Assembly: GCA_017163975.1 (NCBI GenBank)
Contig: JAFFSR010000244.1
Coordinates: 12,649,501 to 12,713,500 of the forward strand
Reading direction: 5' to 3'
DNA from: Anastatus disparis
Lineage: Eukaryota; Arthropoda; Insecta; Hymenoptera; Eupelmidae
Length of the DNA stretch: 64,000 bases
A program made the translations under genes and the position numbers. Of the stretch, positions 38,879 through 48,200 are shown in pieces; positions within the stretch are counted from its first letter, which is position 1, and every line of letters begins with the position of its first letter. Below the pieces are notes generated by a model, which searched no databases, was not told where the DNA came from, and was given only the letters and a program-made list of their open reading frames with translations.

Positions 38879-39766
38879 GAAAATTATAATATTTTATCAC
38901 AAACTTACTTTTACACTGGAAATAAAGTAGAGTATAGAGGAATTGCACTATCTTATAATAAATTTATTCGCATCTGATTAGAGAATGATTTTCCTCTTTT
39001 CGGTAAAATGGTATCTTTTTTGATAACAATGATGTTTGTATTGTGTACAAAATATGGAAGACTTGCGGTATTTATAAAAAATCTATGAGATATTTAATTT
39101 AAAAAAACGAACAAATTTAATATTATAAATATAAAAGAAACTCTATCTTCAAAATCCATGAAACTGTATAACGTACATGAAAAAGATATTTTAATAAGTG
39201 ATTATTTTTTGTTGATAAATAATTCATGCAGATTTCTCAATATAAGGACAATCTAAATAAAAAAAAAAATACTTTATTGATCCACTTTAACATCCATCAT
39301 TCTATCCTTTTTATTATATTTCTTTATCTCTCTCTTTTTATTAAAAATATTCACAGATGAAACACAAAAAAATTTGTGTTTCATGTGTAACACTTATGTG
39401 TTAAAATTACAAATTTTTTTTTTACAGTGGATTTAGATAAAAACAATATAACTTATATCTATACTTTATTAAACGATTTCCAAAAAAATATGCCGTTTTA
39501 CCCCTGTCTTCTCTACACATATACATATATTGAAAAACATTTTCGAGAAACGTTTAAAAATATTATTTTACCTGAGTTAATGATTTGAATTCTGATATTT
39601 TAACTTTTTGTTTAATACGATTTTATTGCCTGATTTCGACCGATATTCTTTTATCCTTTCTCCTTTATTAAAGTAAGGGTACTTGACTAATCCTTATACT
39701 TTCCGAAAGCAACAAAACAATAAAAATACAATACAATTCCGAGTGTAAGAACTTATTTGGTATCTT
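38879..39766. other. AT-rich noncoding stretch with a possible element terminus
   Basis: No gene is seen. A perfect 12-base hairpin (ATGAAACACAAA 39357-39368 with TTTGTGTTTCAT 39373-39384) is followed by ACACTTATGTGT and then a T-run ending in TTTTTTACAGTGG (to about 39431). On the minus strand this reads CCACTGTAAAAAA, a terminus style seen in many arthropod DNA elements. The other end of such an element was not found. Confidence 0.4.
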
Positions 39767-40018
39767 CCAAGAAATATAATAAATTTATTTAATCTTTTCT
39801 TTAAATGAGTCCCCGTATTTTTTTAAATTGTATTTTGACTCTCTAAACCAAAATATTTTGAATGAAAGCTTGCCACCCCAAGAAAAAAATTGTTACCAAG
39901 AAATGTAGTAAATTTATTTTAAATGAGCCCCACCTACATTTTTTAATTTTATTTTGATCCCTAAAACCTGAATATTTTGGGTGAAAGCTTGTCACTATGG
40001 GAAAAAAATTTTTATTAG
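39767..40018. repeat. Two-unit tandem duplication, about 125 bp per unit
   Basis: Unit A (39767-39895) and unit B (39896 to about 40018) share, in order, CCAAGAAAT, TAAATTTATTT, TTTAAATGAG.CCCC, TTTTATTTTGA, ATATTTTG, GTGAAAGCTTG or ATGAAAGCTTG, and a GAAAAAAAT end, with several substitutions and short indels. It is old noncoding tandem duplication directly left of the CCCTGGTAGAAA element. Confidence 0.7.
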
Positions 40019-40025
40019 TAAATAA

Positions 40026-40923
40026 CCCTGGTAGAAATTTGAACATTAAAAATGGTGTAAACAACAATTTATGACCATTGTCAATAGTAATATTTTGTCA
40101 TGTCAATATTGGCGAATAAATGGCAATTTTTTGCTGAATCTGCAGAGCTCAAATTTTTTGGTATATTGGTTAGCATCTTATAGGCAAAAAATGCTAATAT
40201 AAAAATGTTGTTCAAAATTTTTGTATTTAGCCAAAAAAATACGCATTTTAAGTAAACAGAGAGAAAAAATCAGTAACAGCTATCTAAAAATTAGGTAAAC
40301 TGTGGACAACTTTTTTTGACTAGTTATATAACTTTTTAGTAATGAGTCCTTAATTTTTCAGATCATAGGTAAAATTATAACCTCACTTTTGCCACGTGGC
40401 GAGAAAATATAGATTAGTATTTATTCACATTCCTTCGTCAATGTTTATTTTTATTGGAATTTATAAAAATAAAAATAATATTAAATTTTATTAAAATAAA
40501 AATATGAAACGCAGTACGAAACGAGTATAAAAATATCGTTTTTTAAAATAATAAATGGAAAATTTTATTAATCGTTTAAAAATAACCTCTAACAATCCGA
40601 TCACAATTCAAAATATACGCGCGAATATGTTAACAAAAGTGATTCTATTAATGATTAATGATAACTTTCAAGAAAAAACCTTAAATGATTCTTAATAGTA
40701 ATCCATTAGAGCACAATTTGATAGACTCTACTGTTAACTATCTATATTCAAATAATAGTGGATCAGACTCAACATTTTATTAGCATTTTTTAGCACTATG
40801 AAGGTTGAAAAAAACGTTTCATATTAGTTCAAATAATGGCCATAAAACATTCCCATTTTCTGCTCTTCACTTTAAACAAATGGCCATAAAATGGTAGAAA
40901 AAGCGTTTCATTTTCTACCAGGG
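40026..40923. mobile_element. Non-autonomous element with CCCTGGTAGAAA terminal inverted repeats
   Basis: The left end is CCCTGGTAGAAA (40026-40037) and the right end is its exact complement TTTCTACCAGGG (40912-40923), about 898 bases overall. Near the right end, TGGCCATAAAA occurs twice as a direct repeat (about 40837 and 40881), and a related ATGACCATTG lies near the left end. Internal ORFs are absent, so any mobility would depend on a transposase elsewhere. No matching target-site duplication was found at the two flanks (GTAAATAA and AAGCTGCA). The end of the element lies about 650 bases upstream of the ankyrin gene. The superfamily is undetermined. Confidence 0.65.
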
Positions 40924-41440
40924 AAGCTGCAAAATTATAGGTATATGTAGATTTTTTAGACAATTAATTTTAAGCTTGTTTTCTGAGATAATTTTGATTA
41001 AAAATTTAAAAATTTGAATGTTTATTAATTTGATCTGCATATAGCCTCTAATTAATAAAAATTCAAATGCTGCTGCCGATATTAAAATCATTTGTTTAAT
41101 CAAAAATTATAAGCGTAAGAAAATTGCAAACAGCTATTTTTAATGTTTGACCGCAATCACCTCAGAAAAAGTGGTAAATAAATTGTTTAAATTGTCGAAA
41201 TACATTTTTTTTAGAAAAAAAGGAATTTTATAATTTTTTGAAACTTATTTGTTAATAACAATTTTTCTCTCATAGAAAAAATTTCCATTCAAATAATTTG
41301 TCTTTGGGTATTAAAAATACATTTTCAAAAAATTGGGTGGAACCATCTGAATAATATAATTCTTTGAAACCTGACTGATTCCATTGGAATATATATGGAG
41401 GGGGTAATCCGTTAATTCATCTATTGAACTATATACAAAC
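40924..41440. other. AT-rich sequence upstream of the ankyrin gene
   Basis: No coding exon or repeat is recognised. Minus-strand ORFs here (40915-41103, 41311-41517) are short and Ile/Lys-rich. A TATATAT word at 41390-41395 is followed by GGAGGGGG, an unusual local G-run, about 180 bases before the start codon. Confidence 0.5.
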
Positions 41441-41441
41441 A

Positions 41442-41506
41442 TATAAATAGTTCGATAAATGGTCAATTCTTTTAGTTGAAAATTACGAATAGTACAGTAT
41501 TCAGTT
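41442..41506 (+). promoter_or_regulatory. Candidate core promoter of the ankyrin gene
   Basis: A good TATA box (TATAAATA, 41442-41449) lies 125-132 bases upstream of the start codon, and an arthropod-type initiator word (TCAGTT) is at 41501-41506. Their spacing, about 60 bases, is longer than the usual 30, so the two may not act together. If transcription begins near TCAGTT, the ORF would be the first long ORF of the transcript. In this AT-rich background such words also occur by chance. Confidence 0.3.
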
Positions 41507-41524
41507 GATATTTTCAATACTAAA

Positions 41525-41541
41525 TTTAGTTTATTTTACAG
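41525..41541 (+). other. Possible 3' splice site just before the ankyrin ORF
   Basis: TTAGTTTATTTTACAG, ending at 41541, has the shape of a splice acceptor, and a branch-point-like ACTAAAT lies just before it (about 41518-41525). It is 32 bases upstream of the start codon. If used, the gene would have an untranslated first exon further upstream and the promoter candidate at 41442 would be intronic. No matching donor was identified. Confidence 0.3.
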
Positions 41542-41573
41542 TTTTTATTTTGTATTTCATATAAATCGAAAAA

Positions 41574-43244
41574 ATGTTCTGTAATAACCACGTTCGTAAA
41601 CACTTCTCCAAAAAAATAAAACGAGCAATCATAAAGAATAATAAAAAAACGGTTTTTAAATTAGCAGAAGGGACCAAACTTACAGAAGTAAAGGATCATA
41701 AGAGTTCTACGCTCTTACATTTATCAATAAAAATACACAATCGTAAAATGATTAAATTTTTTATCGATAACGGATGTGACGTGAATGCTCAGGATCAGAA
41801 GGGCAAAACACCCTTATTACTCGCACTCAGATTGCAGGATTTTCAAGTTGTTAAGTTATTATTAAAAAATAGAGCGAATATATTTATTTCTGATAATAAG
41901 GGAAGAAATCCTTCTACAGTGCTTTTAAAAAGTGATATAAGAAAAAAAAAATCTATTGTTTTTTTGTTTACGCAACATCTTAGGACATGTGGACTAAATC
42001 CAAATGAATTAGCTCCGTTAATAATGGAAGCAGAGTGGCCGATTCATTATGCTATCAGCATTGGAAGTCCAGAACTCATAAGGCTGATGTTAGAGGCCGG
42101 CTGTCCTATCAATTCTCGTGATGAAAAAACTGATGATTGTACAGCACTTCACAAAGCTATTTTGAACTCCGATGCAGAGAGCACAAAAATTTTACTACAA
42201 TATGGTGCCGATATGGATATATCTCACGAAATTTTTGATTCACCGTTCTTGTTTGCTGTTAGTTCACATCAATACATACATTCAAAAATACTTGAAACAT
42301 TTCTGGATTACAAACCGGCATTGGAACGATTCAACACTGATGGAATAATACCGTCTTTTATATCTTTTGCAGCCGCACACGAAGGAGTGATTGAAATATT
42401 ACTAAAACGTGAAATAAACTTGACGGTAAGAGATTTAAATGGAAGTACACTTTTACACTATTTAGTTTCAAATAGAAGTCAGGGAGTTATTGATTTAATT
42501 TCAAAAGCGGAAGTTAATGTGAATCTGAAAGATAATCATGGAAATACCCCATTGCACAAAGCAATTGATTATTCATATGTACAGTGCATAAAAGTTTTAA
42601 TTGACAAAGGTGCAGATGTTAATATTAAAAACGAAAATGGTGATACACCATTAATTATTGCATTAAATCGTCACGCACATAAAAATGTAATAAATATGCT
42701 AATAAAAAAGGGAATAACTTTGGATGAGGAAATGCAAAATCTTGTATTAAATGTTATTGCAAATAAGAATATTTCAATTTCAATTATAAGCTGCATAATA
42801 AAATATATCGCAATCAAACATTTTCATGTTAAGGAGATTTCAGAAAGAAACATTCAGTTGATAAGAAACACGTCGAACATCTATTATTATTTCAAAAAAT
42901 ACTTGCGGGAACTTTATTCTATGGAACAAGATCAAATAACTATAAATTGCGGAATTTCATTATTTGATATTCTATATGCTTCAAAAGATCAACTTTTGAA
43001 CTATGCTCGTAATGAAGAAATTGCCGACTATTTTTTGAAAATTGATGTGGATCAAAAATATCCATTTTTTGGTAAAATAGTAAAAAGACGATTTAAGTTC
43101 GCAAGTATTAAACAAAATTGGATTCAAAATGCTATTGACTTTCTTGGTGAGGATATTAAAGATTTAAATTATAATGCAGAAGTGATAGAAAATATTATTA
43201 AATTCTTAAATGAAGAAGATTTAGCAAGACTTAATTCAAAATAA
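41574..43244 (+). CDS. Ankyrin-repeat protein with PRANC/F-box-like C-terminus
   Basis: A single uninterrupted ORF of 556 residues, far longer than any other here. It begins at an ATG in AAAAATGT context after a stop-rich leader. Residues 1-27 are basic (HFSKKIKRAIIKNNKK). Ankyrin repeats follow at about 44-76 (STLLHLSIK...DNGCDVNAQD), 77-109, 154-186 (WPIHYAISIGSPELIRLMLEAG), 188-217, 221-254, 256-288, 289-320, 323-355 (GNTPLHKAIDYSYVQCIKVL) and 356-385; the best match the TPLH...A...V..LL..GADVN pattern. Residues 110-150 break the array. The end, about 455-552, resembles the PRANC domain, whose last part is F-box-like: AEVIENIIKFLNEEDLARL. In known families, ankyrins bind a target and PRANC docks Skp1 of an SCF ubiquitin ligase; both roles are inferred here. 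There is no signal peptide or clear membrane helix. Lack of coding introns and the transposon-rich setting suggest lateral transfer or retroposition. Codon use is AT-rich like the surroundings. The ankyrin call is near certain; the PRANC call is likely. Confidence 0.93.
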   Translation: MFCNNHVRKHFSKKIKRAIIKNNKKTVFKLAEGTKLTEVKDHKSSTLLHLSIKIHNRKMIKFFIDNGCDVNAQDQKGKTPLLLALRLQDFQVVKLLLKNRANIFISDNKGRNPSTVLLKSDIRKKKSIVFLFTQHLRTCGLNPNELAPLIMEAEWPIHYAISIGSPELIRLMLEAGCPINSRDEKTDDCTALHKAILNSDAESTKILLQYGADMDISHEIFDSPFLFAVSSHQYIHSKILETFLDYKPALERFNTDGIIPSFISFAAAHEGVIEILLKREINLTVRDLNGSTLLHYLVSNRSQGVIDLISKAEVNVNLKDNHGNTPLHKAIDYSYVQCIKVLIDKGADVNIKNENGDTPLIIALNRHAHKNVINMLIKKGITLDEEMQNLVLNVIANKNISISIISCIIKYIAIKHFHVKEISERNIQLIRNTSNIYYYFKKYLRELYSMEQDQITINCGISLFDILYASKDQLLNYARNEEIADYFLKIDVDQKYPFFGKIVKRRFKFASIKQNWIQNAIDFLGEDIKDLNYNAEVIENIIKFLNEEDLARLNSK

Positions 43245-43420
43245 AGTTTTTTAAAAACTTTTGTTTGCTTTCTTAATCACTACTTATTTATAATTAATCT
43301 ACAAATCGGGTAAAATTAAGCATAAGAAATTTGATGTGTAAATATTCATTATTGTAATAAAATAAATATACTTATAATAAACAGAAATATTTATAAAAAA
43401 AAGTTTCTGGTCTTTTTTAT
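43245..43420 (+). terminator. Polyadenylation region of the ankyrin gene
   Basis: AATAAA signals occur at 43356-43361, 43361-43366 and 43376-43381. They are followed by A-rich sequence and a T/G-rich strip (AGTTTCTGGTCTTTTTTATTT, in part) near 43402-43420, the usual layout of a eukaryotic poly(A) site. A further AATAAA overlaps the stop codon (43240-43245). The short 3' UTR of about 130-150 bases supports this as a real, complete transcription unit. Confidence 0.55.
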
Positions 43421-43458
43421 TTTTATGAAATCAAAGTATGATTGATGTATTTAAGTTT

Positions 43459-43610
43459 CCTGGTAGAAAAAAACTTAGATTTACGGTATCATTATGGTGC
43501 ATTTTATGATTTGCAACCATAATATGGCCTATATTATTACCACGAACCCAGTCTTATTTCGACGGAATATGGCCAGCTTATTATGGACTTGACAAGAAAA
43601 ACAAATTTAT
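43459..43610 (+). repeat. Fragment sharing the CCTGGTAGAAA terminus
   Basis: CCTGGTAGAAA at 43459-43469 matches the ends of the element at 40026-40923. It is followed by CCATAATATGGCC (43517-43529) and GGCCAGCTTATTATGG (43571-43586), which form an imperfect hairpin and recall the TGGCCAT words of that element. The right end was not found. It is probably a truncated relative, about 215 bases after the stop codon, so the ankyrin gene is flanked on both sides by this family. Confidence 0.45.
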
Positions 43611-44309
43611 AATTTTGAAAAGATAATTAAAAAAATTATAATTTAGAATTATTAGAAAAAGATTCATTTTAATGAATTATCATCATGTATTATTTATTTT
43701 TATAAATTATTTATTTTATAACCTATTTTTCATTAACTATTTGTTATAAACTATTTATTTTTATAAATAACAATAAGATATTTAAGTTTCATTTATAAAT
43801 TTATAGTTAATCTTCTGACATTATTTAAAATTAATAATAATTACTTGTTAGTATATTACTCAAATAGACAAAGGTTATAATGAACAATACAAACTTTATA
43901 GGTTATAATATATGTCAAAAATAAATTTTGTATTAATATAAATTAATGAGATATTAATTGTAGTTACATTCATATAAAATATCAATTTATTAAGAACTTA
44001 AGATATCAGGCCCAAATTTAAGCCTAAAATAAAAATTTAATTTAAATGTCATAATAATTTTTTTAAATAATATTATTTAAAAAAAGGTTTTTTACTTTAG
44101 ATATATAAAATACAAGACTTTGGCCCATGAATAATTTTAGGTAATCTCATTAAATAATTGAAATCCTTTCCTTTATTCGAAGACTTGATTTTGATGGTTA
44201 CTGCAAGCTTTCTCAGCCAATTTTCAATGAATTAACTTCAAAATTTCCAGAGATCTTTAATTTATATATATATTAACAAAATAACACTTTTATTTAAAAA
44301 ACGCTGTTG
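43611..44309. other. AT-rich noncoding stretch
   Basis: Nearly pure A/T sequence with TTATTTATTTTTATAAAT-like local repeats around 43680-43780. No gene or structured element is identified. Confidence 0.5.
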
Positions 44310-44830
44310 TGTGGATTTCAATGTAAAAAACATAATTCCTATTAAAAAAAAATTAATGAGTGTGAAAGAGTGATTAGAAAATAGGAAGAGAGAGTTAGGG
44401 ATGGATAAAAATAGGGTAAAAATGAGGATCAATTTAGATAGAAAAAAAATAAAAAATAAGAATTTAAAAAAAAATTTTTAAAAAGCTCTAAAATTAAAAT
44501 TGCACTTAGAAAATCAGTTTTCACAAGTTTTTCTTCTTTTGGCAGTCGAAAATAAGTTTCATACAAATTTTCAAGCAAATTCTTCGAGTAGTTTACGTAA
44601 AATACAAAAAAAATGAAAAATCGAAATTTTAAAATAACTTTTAAAATGACTAAAAAAAATACGCTAAGAAAGCCAATTTTCAATAGCTTCCCGCCGAGTT
44701 AGCCAAAAAAATAAATTGCATGCAAAATTTGAAGCAAATCCATCGAGTAGTTTTCGAGATCTAATTGGCGTACTGGATTCAAACACACACACACATACAT
44801 GCAGACATTTTTTGGAAATTTTTTTTATCA
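44310..44830. repeat. Dispersed repeat copy R2
   Basis: It matches R1 (37800-38140) over ATTTCAATGTAAAA, GATGGATAAAAATAGGGTAA (44401-44420), TGAGGATCAAT and TCGAGTAGTTTACGTAAAATA (44586 on). It continues beyond R1 with a second, internally related unit. CAAATCCATCGAGTAGTTTT (44738-44757) repeats the CAAATTCTTCGAGTAGTTT at 44574-44592, and an ACACACACACACA run (44785-44797) and CATACATGCAGACATTTTTT follow. This arrangement resembles 3' ends of RTE-like LINEs in arthropods, but no reverse-transcriptase coding sequence is present. The class call is tentative. Confidence 0.6.
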
Positions 44831-45003
44831 ATACAATGCTTTCTCTATGAAAAAGCAAAATTTGACAAAAATAATTAAATTGATTTTTGAAAATTCAATG
44901 ATTAATACGAAACAGTAAATCATCAAAATTAATCAAAAAATTTTCTTAAGCTGTCATTTTGTTGCAAAAATAGAAGAAAAACTGAACAGAGTAGTTCATC
45001 AAA

Positions 45004-45214
45004 TTTTTTTTTTATTATTTAACGACGCTGTATTTATGCTATCATTGCGATGCTAATTAGCGACGGAGGGTTTTCAGTATGTTTGTGAACAAAGCACGCA
45101 TGCATCGTATATACAGTGGTGCTTGTGTCAATCGGACGCCGAGAGCGGGATTGGAACTCGGAACCTTGAGATTACAAATCCATCGCTCTACCGCATGAGC
45201 CACTGATGATCTCT
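45004..45214 (-). mobile_element. tRNA-derived SINE, copy 4
   Basis: Minus-strand copy with the tail at the left (TATTTAACGACGCTG) and the tRNA-like head at the right (GAGAGCGGGATTGGAACTCGG for box B on the plus strand; CTCTACCGCATGAGCCACTGA for box A). Box B has a G for C change (TTGGAACTC), which should weaken Pol III binding. The body carries an insertion (GCACGCATGCATCGTATATACAGTGG). No clear target-site duplication was seen. It closes the repeat-rich segment that surrounds the ankyrin gene. Confidence 0.9.
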
Positions 45215-48200
45215 AGTATTATAGGTTTAAAAATTAAATATTTTTAATTTCCAATTTCTCAAAATATATCTTTAAAGTTATTTAAATATTAGTTTTTGCT
45301 ATCCCAAAACTTCTTTGAAAGAAAAAAAAACAAATACGATAGTAAAAAATAAAGCTAATATGAAAGTAATTTGTCGAAAATGAATTTCAACAATGTAACA
45401 AATAATCAGTCTGATAATATACATGGAAAGCAATGAAGAGCAGAGAGAAAGGATGCTGTACACAAACATATACGCAAAGGAATGTTGCGATGTCATATAA
45501 ATGTCAGCTTGATTAAAGCGACACCCAAGCGCTATAATAAACGTTTGTAGATTGTTTCGATGAAAACGTGAAACATACCACCTCTTCGCGATTTGCTTAA
45601 ATAGATAGTAAGAGCGAGAGAGGGGGAGAGAAAGAGAATTAACAGAGTTTGCATTTAATTAATTGAAAATTTCAACATTTATATTGCAATTAGCGATACA
45701 ATAATTCTCAATTAATGACGATGTTATTGATGCGATTGGATATAAATGACGGGGAAAGATCAAAGAATTTATTTTTTAGGGGTTGGGAAAAGTATTTTCA
45801 AACATATGTTGCTGAAAAGTATTTGGGAAAAATATAATATTAATTGCTTTTGCACAAATAATAGAATGACGTTGTAACAATTTAAGTGGAATTATTAATT
45901 TTATACAATGCTAAGAAACTTTGAGGAAAATTATGACTATACATTTAAATTAATTGATGAATCGTAATAACCTGTAAATACTCAACAGTAATTAAGGTAT
46001 AGTATTTCCAATTAAAATGTCTCTTTAAATATTAATAAAATATAGAGTTTTATATTTTCAATTAAATAATTTCTAAAAATTCTTCATTTTGGATGAAATT
46101 TAAATATAAACAAAAAATTGAATTGTCAGATATTGGTATTATTAAAATCAGAAAGAGATATAATATCATATGAATATATACTTTTTTTTATTAAATTAAG
46201 TGATTATTTAAACGAGATTAATAATGAATATGTTAACATTACAATGTAATTCATGTTAAACGATTTGAGTTGTAATGCTTTCAGTAATTAAAAATTTAAT
46301 GCTATTTGATTGATATAGGTTAAAATAAAATATTGTAGCATTATTGAATTATAAATTTTTACTAAATTTATGTGAAACAAAATGTGTATTTGATTATTTT
46401 ATTAAATTACATATTTAGATGTTTCATGAAAAAGTCTTCAAAATCAATATTATATAAACAAATAGAAATATTTTTGATCAATGTAAACAATTGATTTTTC
46501 TATTCCAGCAAAGAAATCTAGTAAATAAAATCGTCCAGATATGGCATAAAAATTCAAAGTTGTCCTCAATGTCCATACTACCTTCGTATATATCCTTAAT
46601 CTAAAAATTCATGCGTATCCCTCTAGTCCAGCACGCAGAGGAGATGATTTTCATTTTGTAGTTTCGCTGCTTCTTTTCGTCTTGAATCACCAAAAAGCTA
46701 CTGCTAAAGGTACGTATAGATATGTATATGAAGTAAAAGAGACCAAATGCGTGAGGGTCTGTAGATAAGGTAATCCCTATGACCGAAAATTCCCACTGGG
46801 AAAATATACACAGACACGCCGTATACTTATACGTATATACCTTGGGTCAATGCATACTGAACTTCTCGTGCGAGAAAACAATAAACACGGGATGACGGAA
46901 CCCTTAGTTGTTGTATGTTATACGTATATATATACGCGTTTTACACCCAAATAAAAAGGGATGAGCTACATATTTATTGGCCAGCTTAATGAGCTTTATT
47001 ACGATGTTATATGTTTTAAAGGTATGAGATAGTCATTCTTGATTAAAAGTACAGCGCAATCGTTTGATGAATGATGTTTTCAGATTCTTTTGAACTTTTA
47101 ATTAAGTTATCTTGGAATTAAACTTAAAATATTAAAAATCAAGTAACAAAGTATTTCGGCTATAGCGTATTTAAAGATGTTAACAATGTGGAAAATTGAT
47201 GGATATTTGGTTCATTTTTTTGTAAATATGTGTTAAAAACTTTTAAATCAAAATTGAAGGTTCATATATTTAATAATTTAAAACAATTTTGAAATTAAAA
47301 GTTACGAAAATAAAAATCAATGTTTCAATCAACATAGTAATTAATTTTATTAGTATGACTAAATGGATAATATGATCAGCAGATAATAAACAAATTATTG
47401 TGCGTGTCGAAGCAAGACAGGTTAGTTGATTTTTCTGTTAAAGATTACAGTTTATTCAAAAATATTTCTTCAAATTTTGCTTATTCTGGTTTTCGTTTAA
47501 AATGATCAATTTTTATTGGATGAACTTTTGTTCTTGAGCATGTTTTTTTTCCTTAATTTCGAAATCATTGCGTAAATAAGAAAAAAAAATTTTCATTCAA
47601 GAATCAAAAAAATTCGGGAATTTAAAAAAAAAATTAATCTAAAATACTTTTGTTAACAAGCCCATGTTAAAAATAAAAGTATAGTGCTCCAAAAATAAGT
47701 CTTAATTAACAAAAATACAACTTCAAACTTTTCGAAAAGTCCAATCTAAATAGGCGCAGCTCCTTACGTATGCACATCGATCCACTCAACTTCTTTATAC
47801 ACTAGTACATCAAGGCTCGAGAAAAGAAAAAAAAAGAAGAAAAAAAAAATATTACTCGTCGACGATTGATTCTCGAATCGCGTCTGGCTACTTATCGAAC
47901 TTACAAGCGTAGAAAGCATTAGCTCTTTTTCCTGCACGCCAACCATCGGTTATTAAGAACTTCATTTACGAAAGCTTTTCCTCCCCTGTTTTTTAAACCA
48001 TCTATGCTTTCTTTCCTTCCTCTTTTTTTCTTCTTTCTTCTTTTTTTTTTTAATTTTACTTTCTTTACTTTAAAAAAAAAAGAAGAAAAGAGAAAAGGTT
48101 CAACTGTTATACTGAAAATAAACTCTTGGACGGGTAACACGAAGGATCCGTTCGATTGTATTTATTTAACGCTAACTCGCCTAGCCACCGATGGTTGATT

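Noticed and set aside
38671..38889. 72-codon ORF ending in a Tyr-Ile repeat
   Set aside because: It is the translation of the GC-rich hairpin tip and the adjacent AT microsatellite.
46746..46830. Possible transcription-factor site cluster (CAGTGGGAA-type words)
   Set aside because: Single matches to short degenerate motifs are expected by chance; no clustering strong enough to call.
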